Below are positions 1 to 7,996 of a stretch of 64,000 nucleotides of DNA, piece by piece. How positions within the stretch are numbered: position 1 is the stretch's first letter; each line of letters opens with the position of its first letter. Source of the DNA: CAVXEH01 sp963805645 (lineage in GTDB: Bacteria > Chloroflexota > Limnocylindria > QHBO01); the NCBI GenBank assembly GCA_963805645.1, contig CAWDVA010000006.1:124001-188000 (forward strand), given 5' to 3'. Under the pieces are notes generated by a model. The model made no database searches. It was not told the origin of the DNA and was given only the letters and a program-made list of their open reading frames with translations. The translations under genes were made by a program, and so were the position numbers.

Positions 1-393
1 CGCGACCTGCGGCCAGCGACGGGCGAACTCGTCCACCGCGAGCCGCTCGGCCGGGATCCCCAGCCGGGTCAGCGTCGCCAGCGACTCCCCCTCGAAGCCG
101 TCGGCAGCCTGCGCAAACCAGGTCACCCCGGTCTCCACCACGAGGGGCTCGTGCACGGTCTCCTGCAGCTCGCGCCACTGCACCAGCGCCCGCCGCTGCC
201 AGCGCGGGTAGACCTCATCCGATCCGTGGGCCGATCGCGAGACGCGCGTGTCACCGCCGGAGGTGGCCAGCGACGAGCCCGGCGCGTACTGGTCGACGAG
301 GACGACGTCCGCGCCCCGACGGCGCAGCCAGAGCGCCGTCCACGCACCCATCACCCCGGAACCCACGACCACGATCCGCGTGCCACTGATCAT
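1..393 (-). CDS. FAD-dependent oxidoreductase, DAO/sarcosine oxidase type (partial, cut by window edge)
   Basis: Only the first 131 codons are present; the rest lies beyond base 1. The reverse strand starts with ATG at 393 and reads MISGTRIVVVGSGVMGAWT, a Rossmann FAD-binding motif (GxGxxG near residues 11-16), followed by an acidic residue ending the second strand (VVLVDQ) and a GGDTRVSR segment. That segment resembles the flavin-contacting region of monomeric sarcosine oxidases and related amine oxidases. The family oxidises secondary amines or amino acids, giving H2O2; the substrate cannot be read here. It is divergent from the ABC operon, with 49 bases between the start codons. Confidence 0.8.
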   Translation of the reverse strand, partial: MISGTRIVVVGSGVMGAWTALWLRRRGADVVLVDQYAPGSSLATSGGDTRVSRSAHGSDEVYPRWQRRALVQWRELQETVHEPLVVETGVTWFAQAADGFEGESLATLTRLGIPAERLAVDEFARRWPQVA

Positions 394-429
394 GGGCCGA
401 TGGTAGCGGTGACCGTGCCGCTGCTGCGA

Positions 430-435
430 TACGCT
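430..435 (+). promoter_or_regulatory. -10-like hexamer TACGCT, 7 bases before the ATG of the ABC ATPase
   Basis: TACGCT ends 7 bases before the ATG at 443 and there is no purine-rich ribosome binding site between. The same layout recurs at many genes in this window, so transcription probably starts at or next to the start codon (leaderless mRNA). There is no convincing -35 box. This is an inference from position only. Confidence 0.5.
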
Positions 436-442
436 TACGCCG

Positions 443-1387
443 ATGGACGCCCAGGCAGCCCGCCCCGAGCCGCCCGCTGCCGCGACGGTGCCGGCCGAGG
501 TGATACGCACCGATGGTCTGACGAAGCGCTACGGGTCCGTCAGTGCCCTGACCGACCTCACCCTCGCCGTCCGGCCCGGCGAGATCTTTGGCTTCCTCGG
601 CCCCAACGGCGCCGGCAAGTCGACCATGATCCGGACCCTGCTGGGGTACCTCCATCCGACCGGCGGCGGCGGCACCGTCCTCGGCCTGGACATCGAGGGG
701 GACAGCGTCGAGATTCGGCGGCGCACGGGATACCTCCCCGGCGGGATCGCCCTGTACGGGTCACTGACCGGCGCGGACGCCCTGCGCTACCTGGCCGACC
801 TCCAGGGCCAGCCCGCGGTGCGGCGCGAAGAGCTCTGCGAGCGCCTCAAGCTGGGCACGCGCGACCTGCGCCGGCGCGTTCGCGACTACTCGCGCGGGAT
901 GCGACAGAAGCTGGGGGTGATCCAGGCGCTCCAGCACGACCCGGAGCTGGCGATCCTCGACGAGCCCACGGAGGGGCTCGACCCCCTGGTCCAGCACGCG
1001 TTCTACAGCATCCTCGACGACCTGCAGGCCGCGGGCCGGACGGTCTTCTTCAGCTCCCACGTCCTGCCCGAGGTCGAGCGCGTCTGCGACCGGGTGGCGA
1101 TCATCCGGGCCGGCGAGCTGATGACCCTGCAGACGGTCGAGGAGCTCCTGTCCCGGCGGAAGCGGCGCATCACCCTTCGCTGGCGCGGGGCGGCGCCGGA
1201 CCTGTCGTTCATCGAGGGCCTCGAGGATCTCGAGATCCGGGGGAACCGCGCGACCGCGACCCTCCTTGGCGAGGTGGGGCCGTTCGTGCGGACGGTCGCC
1301 TCGCCGTCCCTGGAGGACCTGACCATCGAGCCGGCCAGCCTCGAGGAGGCGTTCCTCGAGTTCTATGCCGATGGCGACGGGCGCTGA
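443..1387 (+). CDS. ABC transporter ATP-binding protein (ABC-2 exporter type)
   Basis: A 314-residue nucleotide-binding subunit that powers export through the downstream permease. Walker A GPNGAGKST is at residues 53-61, the signature YSRGMRQK at 149-156 and Walker B LAILDEP at 169-175, followed by an EGLDP D-loop and a switch histidine (SSHV). About 20 alanine/proline-rich residues precede the domain, and a C-terminal extension typical of the CcmA/DrrA class follows. The start at 443 fits the -10-like hexamer 7 bases upstream. The permease begins 4 bases after this stop, so the two are cotranscribed. The substrate is unknown. The same architecture recurs in the TetR-linked exporter at 30.9 kb. 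Confidence 0.93.
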   Translation: MDAQAARPEPPAAATVPAEVIRTDGLTKRYGSVSALTDLTLAVRPGEIFGFLGPNGAGKSTMIRTLLGYLHPTGGGGTVLGLDIEGDSVEIRRRTGYLPGGIALYGSLTGADALRYLADLQGQPAVRREELCERLKLGTRDLRRRVRDYSRGMRQKLGVIQALQHDPELAILDEPTEGLDPLVQHAFYSILDDLQAAGRTVFFSSHVLPEVERVCDRVAIIRAGELMTLQTVEELLSRRKRRITLRWRGAAPDLSFIEGLEDLEIRGNRATATLLGEVGPFVRTVASPSLEDLTIEPASLEEAFLEFYADGDGR

Positions 1388-1391
1388 GCCG

Positions 1392-2198
1392 ATGGTGAAC
1401 CGGACCCTGCTCCTGCGCACCTGGCGGTTCGTCTGGCTGCGCGTCCTGATCGTGGCGCTGGTGACGTTCGCCTGGGGCTGGCTGCTCCTCTTCTTCTACA
1501 GCCAGTTCAGCGACGCCATCCGGCAGCTCGTCGCCTCCAACCCGATCTTCGAGCAGTTCGCGAACTTCGGCTCCGGCAACCTGTTCACCGTCCCCGGCGC
1601 CATCACCCTGGGCACCCAGCACCCGTTCCTCATCGCCCTCATCGGCATCTTCGCCGTCGGCTCGGCCGCCCTGGCGATCGCCGGGGAGCGGCAGTCGGGC
1701 ACCCTGGAGGTGCTCCTCGCGCGGCCCCTGCCGCGGCGCACGTACCTCGTCACCCAGGCGGTGGCGATCCTCGCCATCGCCGGCCTCCTCGTGGCGCTCC
1801 TGCTCGCAGGGATGGCCCTTGGCATGCGGACCCAGGGGCTCGGGGACCTGGTGGACCTTGGGCAGCTGCCCCTGGTGTGGGTCAACGGGTTCCTGCTGTG
1901 GGCCGCCTTCACCGCCTTCTCGCTCGCCGCATCGGCCAGCTTCGACCGATCCGCGCCGGCATTGAGCGTCTCCCTCGCCTACCTGCTCCTGAACTACTTC
2001 CTGGTCATCCTCGGCTCGTTCTGGTCCGATGCGAAATGGATCCAGAGCTACTCGCTCTTCGACCACTTCCAGCCGCAGGAGATCCTCACCGGGAAGGCCG
2101 ACCCGTACGACTTCGCCCTGCTGACGCTGCTCACCGTGGTGCCGCTGGCGTACGCGCTCTGGATCTTCCCCCGGCGCGATCTCGCCGCGCCCGCCTAG
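1392..2198 (+). CDS. ABC-2 type transporter permease
   Basis: This 268-residue integral membrane protein has about six hydrophobic helices and is the partner of the preceding ATPase. The central sequence IAGERQSGTLEVLLARP is the conserved cytoplasmic loop of ABC-2 permeases (ERxxGTLE). An in-frame ATG at 1365 would overlap the ATPase by 23 bases; the ATG at 1392, just after the ATPase stop, is the more natural coupled start. The stop codon lies in a CTAG shared with the convergent cyclase-ATPase gene. The exported substrate cannot be inferred. Confidence 0.88.
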   Translation: MVNRTLLLRTWRFVWLRVLIVALVTFAWGWLLLFFYSQFSDAIRQLVASNPIFEQFANFGSGNLFTVPGAITLGTQHPFLIALIGIFAVGSAALAIAGERQSGTLEVLLARPLPRRTYLVTQAVAILAIAGLLVALLLAGMALGMRTQGLGDLVDLGQLPLVWVNGFLLWAAFTAFSLAASASFDRSAPALSVSLAYLLLNYFLVILGSFWSDAKWIQSYSLFDHFQPQEILTGKADPYDFALLTLLTVVPLAYALWIFPRRDLAAPA

Positions 2199-4855
2199 CG
2201 ACTGCCGGCCTCGGGCAGCTGCAAGGCGTACGCGATTGCCTCCGCGTGGGTAAGGTGCATCCCTTCGGCCCAGGCGGCGGCGGTCTCGGGCTTGTCACGA
2301 AGGTAGATCGGGTCGTAGCCGGCAAGCGAGCGGTTCGAGGGGTTCAGGCCTGTTCCGGTCGTGCGCTCCAGGTTGGCGACCGCCCCGGAGATGCGGGCCG
2401 CCCGCTCCTCGTCCTTCTCGAGCAGCGCCAGCGCGGCGAACGCGTCCAGCACCAGCGCGTAGCCTGACACGTCACGCACGTCGTTGAAGATCTGGAGCGC
2501 CTCGCGCAGGCGCCTGCGCGCATCGGCCGGTTTGTTCTCGCGAACATCGATGAGCCCGACGTCGTACAGGGACCAGCCGAGCATGAACCCGTCACCCAGC
2601 TCGCGGAAGTAGCCTTCCGCCTTCTCCCCGTGCTCGCGAGCCATTTCCAGGTCCTCGTCACGCCAGCCGATGGTGAGGTACGCCCACTCGGCCTTGGCGA
2701 GCCCGGCCTGATCGCCGAGCTCCGTGTACAGCTTCTTCGCCTCCTCGATCGCGTTGTAGGCCGCCGAGAGATCCTCCCGGTGCTCGACCATGGCGCTGAA
2801 CCCGATCGGGAACGACAGGTTGTACCAGGCTTCTGCGATCGCCGCCTTGTCGCCCGTCTGCTGCCGCAGCTCGAGGCACTCGCGGTAGGCCGCGCCGCAG
2901 CGATCGAAGTCCCCCATCCACCAGTACAGGCCGCCGAGCGCCTCCAGCGCGCTGGCTCGCACGGCCGGGTCCACCTCATCGGCCGGCATCTCCAGCGCCC
3001 GTCGGGTGCGCTCCTCCCCCTCGGCGAGGTAGCCACGCATCTGGGCAAAGCGCCACATCGCCGCGACCATCCGCAGCGCGAGCGAGGCATCCCCATGGTC
3101 GACGGCCCAGTCGACCGCGGCCCGCAGGTTGTCGCGGTCCGCCTCGAGCCAGTCGAGCCACCTGCGCTTGTCGTCACCCATCAGGTGTGGAGCCGCCTGC
3201 TCCGCCAGCGCGGTGTAGTGCTCCGCGTGGCTGCGCTGCAGGTCCTCGGCGCGACCGGTCTCCTGCAGGCGATCCATCGCGTACTCGCGGATGGTGCTCA
3301 GCATGAGGAAGCGTGGCTCCTCGTCAGGGTCGGCGACCTGGCGCAGCAGGCTCTTGTCGATCAGCGACGTGAGCCCGTCGAGGACGTCGATTCCCAGCTG
3401 CTCACCGGCGCAGACCGACTCGATCGCGTCCAGGCGCGCGCCGCCCGAGAAGACCGACAGCCGACGAAACAGCGCCCGCTCACCCTCGTCCAGGAGGTCG
3501 TAGCTCCAGTCGATGGCCCCACGCAGGGTCTGCTGCCGCTCCGGCCGATCCTGAAGACCGCCGGAGAGGAGGCTGAGCCGATGACCCAGCCGGGTGAGCA
3601 TCGCCTGCGGGGTGAGAACGTTGATGCGAGCGGCAGCCAGCTCGATGGCCAGCGGCAGGCCGTCGAGGCGCGCGCTGATCTCCGCGACGGCGGGCGCGTT
3701 CTCGTTCGTGACCGCGAAGCTCGGCTTGACCGACACGGCACGCTCGATGAAGAGGGCCACCGCCTCGTACTGGCTGAGCGACTGCGGGCTCCCCGGCTTG
3801 CGCGGGTCCGGAACCCCGAGCGGCGGGACCGGGTACTCCCGCTCACCGTATACGCGAAGGGCGCTGCGGCTGGTGGCCAGGACCGTCAGATCCGGTGCCG
3901 CGGCGAGGAGCTCGGCGACGCGGGGAGCCGCATCGGTCACCTGCTCGAAGTTGTCCAGGATGAGGAGCATCCGGCGGCGCCGGACATGCTCGGTCACCGC
4001 TTCCATGGGCGACAGGCCGCCGCGGTCGGCCAGGCCCAGCTCCTGGGCAATGGTTGCCGGGACCAGCTCCGGATCGCGCAGGCTCGAGAGCGAGACGAAG
4101 AAGACGCCGTCCGGATAGCGATCGGCGACCCGCGCCCCCACCTGCAGCGAAAGGCGGGTCTTCCCGGTCCCACCCGGACCGGTCAGCGTCAGCAGGCGGG
4201 AGTCCGCGAGGCGCTCGATCACCTCGCCCAGCTCGTGCTCACGCCCGAGGAAGCTGGAGAGCTGGATGGGCAGGTTGTTCGGCGTGGCGTCGAGCGTCTT
4301 GAGGGGCGGGAACTCGGAGGGCAGGCTCTCGATGACCAGCTGGTGGATCCGTTCCGGGCGGGTCAGGTCTCTCAGCCGGCGCTCTCCCAGGTCCCGGACG
4401 GTGACGCCCTCTGGCAAGCTCGTCTCGGTCAGGATCCGGGTCGCGTCGGAGAGGAGCACCTGGCCGCCGTGGCCTGCGGCGGCAATCCGCGCGGCGCGGT
4501 GGACGTCGAGCCCGATGTAGTTATCGGCCGTGTCGCCCGCCAGGGAGGCCTCGCCGGTGTGCAGCCCGATGCGGATCCTGATCTCCACTCCCTCCGGCCA
4601 GTCGTGCTCCGCCAGGCCGCGCTGCGCCGCCACCGCGGCCACCACCGCGGCGGGCGCACTCGCGAACGCCACGAAGAAGGAGTCGCCCTCGGTGCCCACC
4701 TCGGTGCCGCCGGCATCGGTGATCGCGCGGCGAATCACGTCACGGTGCGCGTCGAGGAGCGCGGGCCATGCGTCACCGAGGCGTTCCGCCATCTTGGTGG
4801 AGCCCTCGATGTCGCTGAAGAAGAACGTCACGGTGCCGGTGGGGAGTGTGGGCAA
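2195..4855 (-). CDS. Class III adenylate/guanylate cyclase fused to STAND-type ATPase and TPR domain
   Basis: About 886 residues. The cyclase homology domain spans roughly residues 8-170, with FFFSDIEGST holding the first metal aspartate (D15) and EGDSFF the second (D59). A P-loop ATPase follows (Walker A GPGGTGKT at about 226-233, Walker B-like LLILDNFEQ), then an alpha-helical TPR region. The family consists of signal-dependent regulators; cyclic nucleotide production is plausible but unproven. No DNA-binding domain is visible. An open frame extends far upstream of the cyclase domain with no homology there; the TTG at 4855 (MPTLPTGTVTFFF) matches the usual start of this family. The intergenic space to the divergent EamA gene is about 106 bases. 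Confidence 0.85.
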   Translation of the reverse strand: MPTLPTGTVTFFFSDIEGSTKMAERLGDAWPALLDAHRDVIRRAITDAGGTEVGTEGDSFFVAFASAPAAVVAAVAAQRGLAEHDWPEGVEIRIRIGLHTGEASLAGDTADNYIGLDVHRAARIAAAGHGGQVLLSDATRILTETSLPEGVTVRDLGERRLRDLTRPERIHQLVIESLPSEFPPLKTLDATPNNLPIQLSSFLGREHELGEVIERLADSRLLTLTGPGGTGKTRLSLQVGARVADRYPDGVFFVSLSSLRDPELVPATIAQELGLADRGGLSPMEAVTEHVRRRRMLLILDNFEQVTDAAPRVAELLAAAPDLTVLATSRSALRVYGEREYPVPPLGVPDPRKPGSPQSLSQYEAVALFIERAVSVKPSFAVTNENAPAVAEISARLDGLPLAIELAAARINVLTPQAMLTRLGHRLSLLSGGLQDRPERQQTLRGAIDWSYDLLDEGERALFRRLSVFSGGARLDAIESVCAGEQLGIDVLDGLTSLIDKSLLRQVADPDEEPRFLMLSTIREYAMDRLQETGRAEDLQRSHAEHYTALAEQAAPHLMGDDKRRWLDWLEADRDNLRAAVDWAVDHGDASLALRMVAAMWRFAQMRGYLAEGEERTRRALEMPADEVDPAVRASALEALGGLYWWMGDFDRCGAAYRECLELRQQTGDKAAIAEAWYNLSFPIGFSAMVEHREDLSAAYNAIEEAKKLYTELGDQAGLAKAEWAYLTIGWRDEDLEMAREHGEKAEGYFRELGDGFMLGWSLYDVGLIDVRENKPADARRRLREALQIFNDVRDVSGYALVLDAFAALALLEKDEERAARISGAVANLERTTGTGLNPSNRSLAGYDPIYLRDKPETAAAWAEGMHLTHAEAIAYALQLPEAGSR

Positions 4856-4947
4856 TGTCGCGGCCTCGGCTGTGCGCGTGCAGTTTCCTTCCCCGGAGTG
4901 CCCGGGACAAGCCCTGCGGTGCGAAAGAGGGCGCGCCGGCTTTGGAG

Positions 4948-4953
4948 TACCCT
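4948..4953 (+). promoter_or_regulatory. -10-like hexamer TACCCT, 8 bases before the EamA ATG
   Basis: TACCCT precedes the ATG at 4962 by 8 bases (CCCCGCCC) with no Shine-Dalgarno sequence between. This suggests a leaderless transcript and supports 4962 as the start, although the frame stays open well upstream. Confidence 0.45.
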
Positions 4954-4961
4954 CCCCGCCC

Positions 4962-5912
4962 ATGGCCTCGCCAGCGGAGCGGGCGCGACCCGCCAACCCC
5001 TTCGTGGCACTTGCCCACCGCCCGGTGCTCACCGCCATCCTGGGCGCGCTGTGCATCGCCTTCTCGGCGGTGCTCGTGCGGCTCTCCGGCACGTCGCCGG
5101 CCACGGCGGCCATCTTCCGTTGCGCGTACGCGATTCCGGCACTCGCCCTCCTTGCCTGGCTCGAGCGACGCGCATACGGGCCTCGCCCATGGGGGCAGAT
5201 CCGCCTGGCATGGGTGGCCGGCATCTTCTTTGCCGTGGACCTGGTCGTCTGGCACCACACCATCGAGTTCGTCGGGGCGGGGCTCGCCACGGTCCTGGGG
5301 AACACCCAGGTGGTCATCGTCGCGTTCCTGGCCTGGGCGCTGCTGGGTGAGCGACCGTCGAACCGCGTCCTGGCGGCGATGCCGGTGGTCCTGGTAGGGG
5401 TGTTCCTCATCTCCGGAGTGGTGGGCGCCGGTGCCTACGGCAGCAATCCGCTGCTCGGCGTCATCACCGGCGTGGCGACCGGGTTCTCGTACGCCGGGTT
5501 CCTGCTGATCCTTCGGCGGGGCAACGCGGACCTGCGGCGTCCCGCCGGTCCCCTGCTGGACGCCACCTGGATCGCGGCCCTTGCCGCCATCGGGCTGGGG
5601 CTGCCGCTCGGCGAGGTCAACCTGGTGCCAACCTGGCCCGGGCACGGCTACCTGCTTGCGCTGGCCATCAGCTCGCAGGTCATCGGCTGGCTCTTCATCA
5701 GCGTCTCGCTGCCCCGGCTGCCCGCGTCGCTGACGAGCGTGATCCTCACCATCCAGCCGGTCGGGGCGGTCCTGCTGGGGATCGTGCTCGTCAACGAGCA
5801 CCCGTCCCCGACGCAGCTGCTCGGCGCGGGCGTGATCCTTGCCGGCCTGATGCTCGCCACCCTGCGTCGCCGTCCCAACGCCGATCCGATCGCCGAGCCG
5901 GAGCTCGGGTAG
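4962..5912 (+). CDS. EamA/DMT-family membrane transporter
   Basis: A 316-residue protein with ten predicted membrane segments in two five-helix repeats, typical of drug/metabolite (EamA, RhaT-like) transporters. The half ending ...LGERPS and the repeat near LVNEHPSPTQLLGAGVILAG are the usual EamA end-of-repeat signatures. The open frame continues upstream to 4530, but that part lies antisense to the cyclase gene and is not membrane-like; the ATG at 4962 with its -10-like element is preferred. The substrate is unknown; family members export amino acids or other small metabolites. Confidence 0.88.
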   Translation: MASPAERARPANPFVALAHRPVLTAILGALCIAFSAVLVRLSGTSPATAAIFRCAYAIPALALLAWLERRAYGPRPWGQIRLAWVAGIFFAVDLVVWHHTIEFVGAGLATVLGNTQVVIVAFLAWALLGERPSNRVLAAMPVVLVGVFLISGVVGAGAYGSNPLLGVITGVATGFSYAGFLLILRRGNADLRRPAGPLLDATWIAALAAIGLGLPLGEVNLVPTWPGHGYLLALAISSQVIGWLFISVSLPRLPASLTSVILTIQPVGAVLLGIVLVNEHPSPTQLLGAGVILAGLMLATLRRRPNADPIAEPELG

Positions 5913-5917
5913 CCCGG

Positions 5918-5923
5918 TATCGT
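5918..5923 (+). promoter_or_regulatory. -10-like hexamer TATCGT upstream of hutI
   Basis: TATCGT lies 9 bases before the ATG at 5933. A GTG at 5924 immediately follows the hexamer and is therefore an unlikely start if this is a -10 element. No Shine-Dalgarno sequence is present. Confidence 0.45.
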
Positions 5924-5932
5924 GTGACGCGC

Positions 5933-7147
5933 ATGGCGGGCGGAACGCTACTCCTCACCGGCGCGGGGCGGCTCTGCGTGGCGCAGGCGGTTGGCGCCCC
6001 CATGCCCGGCGTCCTGTCCCCCTGGGCCCTGCTCATTCGCGACGGGCGCATTGCCTGGGTCGGTGCCCCCGACGAGGTTCCGCACGAGCAACCGCCCGAC
6101 TCGGTCGAGGACCTGGGGACCGCGCTCGTCACCCCGGGGCTGGTCGACGCCCACACGCACCCGGTCTACGCAGGCGACCGCTCCGACGAGACCGCCGCCC
6201 GCCTCGCGGGCGCCCCGTACACCGGCGGGGGCATCCTGCGCAGCGTGGCCGCCACGAGGGCGGCCTCCGACGACGAGCTCCGCCGCCTGGTGGGCGTGCG
6301 GCTGCAGGCCCAGCTGGCCGCCGGGACGACCACCGTCGAGACCAAGTCCGGGTACGGGCTCTCCACCGACGAGGAGCTCCGGGCGCTGCGCATCATCCGC
6401 GACGTCGCCGCGACGACCCCGGTCCACGTGGTCCCCACGCTCCTTGGCGCGCACGCCGTGCCGCCGGAGGCAACCTCGGCCGCCGAGTACGCCCGGCTGG
6501 TCGCCGACGAGATGATTCCCGCCGTCGTCGCGGACGGGCTCGCGAGGTTCTGCGACGTCTTCTGCGATCGGGGGTTCTTCTCGGTGGCGGATGCGGACAT
6601 GGTCCTCTCCTCCGCGAGCGCGCACGGGCTCGGGTTGCGGGTGCACGCCGAGCAGCTGGCACGCACCGGGGCAACCGAGCTGGGGCTGCGCTTGGGAGCC
6701 GCGAGCATCGACCATCTGGAGCAGCTGGACCCCCAGGGGATCGCGGCGCTGGCCAGCTCCCGCTCCGTGGCAACGCTGCTTCCGGGGCCGGCGGTCGTCA
6801 TGCGCGGGGGCCTGCCCCCGGCTCGGGCCCTGCTCGACGCGGGTGCCACGGTCGCGCTCGCCAGCGACGCCAACGCCGGCACGTTCGGCGGCTGGGGTGC
6901 CATGCCCCAGGTCATGGGCCTGGGTGCCACGCTGCTGGGCATGACGCCTGAGGAGGCCCTCACGGCGGCGACCGCCGGCGGCGCGGCGGCGCTCGGCCTC
7001 GGCAACGATCGCGGGCGGCTGGCGGCGGGGCTGGCCGCCGACCTTGTCGCCTGGGATGCCGAGCACGAGGGCGCCTTCGCCCTGCGGCTCGGCAGCGTGC
7101 TCGCCCTGCGCACCTGGATCGGCGGCGAGGAGGTGCGGCTCGGCTAG
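5933..7147 (+). CDS. hutI: Imidazolonepropionase
   Basis: A metal-dependent amidohydrolase of 404 residues that opens 4-imidazolone-5-propanoate to N-formimino-L-glutamate, the third step of histidine degradation. Diagnostic sequences are VTPGLVDAHTHPVYAGDR (metal HxH), ETKSGYGL, VPTLLGAHAVPPE and ASDANAGTFGG, all characteristic of HutI rather than other amidohydrolases. A GTG nine bases upstream (5924) is the alternative start. No hutH, hutU or hutG lies in the window, so the rest of the pathway must be elsewhere. The TAG stop shares a CTAG with the convergent DUF4395 gene. Confidence 0.93.
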   Translation: MAGGTLLLTGAGRLCVAQAVGAPMPGVLSPWALLIRDGRIAWVGAPDEVPHEQPPDSVEDLGTALVTPGLVDAHTHPVYAGDRSDETAARLAGAPYTGGGILRSVAATRAASDDELRRLVGVRLQAQLAAGTTTVETKSGYGLSTDEELRALRIIRDVAATTPVHVVPTLLGAHAVPPEATSAAEYARLVADEMIPAVVADGLARFCDVFCDRGFFSVADADMVLSSASAHGLGLRVHAEQLARTGATELGLRLGAASIDHLEQLDPQGIAALASSRSVATLLPGPAVVMRGGLPPARALLDAGATVALASDANAGTFGGWGAMPQVMGLGATLLGMTPEEALTAATAGGAAALGLGNDRGRLAAGLAADLVAWDAEHEGAFALRLGSVLALRTWIGGEEVRLG

Positions 7148-7713
7148 CCCTCCGGGGACTCCTCGGCAACTGCGGGCGGGTCAACGATCATCAGCCGCTC
7201 GCGCTGGATCCCGCGCCCGATGAGCCTGGCGAACCGATCCGGGACCCACCAGCGCAGGAAGAACAGCCGGCAGCCCAGGCAGAACCCGGTGGCCGCCAGC
7301 AGCCCCTGAAGCACCACCACGGCGGCCACGGGCACCCAGCCCCACGGCGTGATGCCAACTGCGAGGAGCGCGCTGCCGATGGCGAGGAAGACCGCGCCCA
7401 TCGCCTGGGCAAAGCGCGGCGGGATCTCGTGCTCGAGCTCGGATGGCCCAAGGCGCGCGGCGCGACGGATCAGTGGCCAGGGTCGCGAGAACGGGAAGAA
7501 GCGCGTCCCGAACGCGGACGAGGCGCCCAGCGCCAGCCCCACCGCGATCGTCAGCGGCCACCAGCCGTAGGCCACGGCGATGACCAGGGTCAGGGCGGAG
7601 GTCGCCGCGCCAAATCGCTGGCCGCGCGGATCGATCCAGCGGCCGGCAGCGGGCCGCTTCTCCGCGGCGAGCGATGACGAGACTGTGACGGGACGGGAAC
7701 GGACGATGAACAC
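7144..7713 (-). CDS. DUF4395-family membrane protein
   Basis: A 189-residue protein with a GTG start, preceded by GAGGAG at a good distance. It has about four hydrophobic segments and a FCLGCRLFF motif (CxxC) at the end of the third or fourth helix. The WIDPRGQRFGAA segment and the CLGC pair identify the DUF4395 family, found beside thioredoxin-like and sulfur-transfer genes; its biochemical function is not known. Nothing thiol-related is adjacent here apart from a small Cys-containing ORF upstream. The gene converges on hutI through a shared CTAG. Confidence 0.8.
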   Translation of the reverse strand: MFIVRSRPVTVSSSLAAEKRPAAGRWIDPRGQRFGAATSALTLVIAVAYGWWPLTIAVGLALGASSAFGTRFFPFSRPWPLIRRAARLGPSELEHEIPPRFAQAMGAVFLAIGSALLAVGITPWGWVPVAAVVVLQGLLAATGFCLGCRLFFLRWWVPDRFARLIGRGIQRERLMIVDPPAVAEESPEG

Positions 7714-7819
7714 GAGCGACTCCTCGGAACATGCGGTCGCGGGCGATCCGCAGGGGTGTGGGCGCGGGACGGCGAGGAGGCGCGGAGGCGGCGGGCCGGA
7801 CGGGCGTCCAGCGAGGTGA

Positions 7820-7939
7820 CTACGCGGCGGCTCCCCGCCGTGTACAGGTCGAGGGCTCGCCTTCGAGGCGGCACAGCAGGTCCACCGGGCTCGGGGCCGG
7901 GCGGGTGGCGTGGAGGAAACGTCGCGGGCTGCCGTGCAT
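7820..7939 (-). CDS. Possible small protein (39 aa) upstream of the DUF4395 gene
   Basis: The ATG at 7939 opens a 39-codon frame ending in TAG, between the DUF4395 gene and the divergent flavoprotein gene. A TATCCT hexamer (7952-7947) lies 7 bases before the ATG, the same leaderless layout as the confirmed genes nearby. The product starts MHGSPRRFLH and contains two cysteines and the segment PVDLLCRLEGEP. I do not recognise it. It could instead be a coincidental frame in the untranslated leader of the DUF4395 gene. Confidence 0.3.
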   Translation of the reverse strand: MHGSPRRFLHATRPAPSPVDLLCRLEGEPSTCTRRGAAA

Positions 7940-7984
7940 CGGCCGCAGGATAGCGCGGACGACGCGCTCCCGCCAGCGGCCCCG

Positions 7985-7990
7985 TATGAT
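7985..7990 (+). promoter_or_regulatory. -10-like hexamer TATGAT, 6 bases before the flavoprotein ATG
   Basis: TATGAT precedes the ATG at 7997 by 6 bases (GCGCGG) with no ribosome binding site. It supports 7997 as the start and rejects the upstream open-frame extension from 7910. Confidence 0.5.
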
Positions 7991-7996
7991 GCGCGG

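Noticed and set aside
2630..5350. A 906-codon open frame on the plus strand opposite the cyclase gene
   Set aside because: It is antisense to a gene with clear cyclase and P-loop motifs; its translation is Arg/Gln/Val-rich without any domain. Long antisense frames are expected at this GC content.
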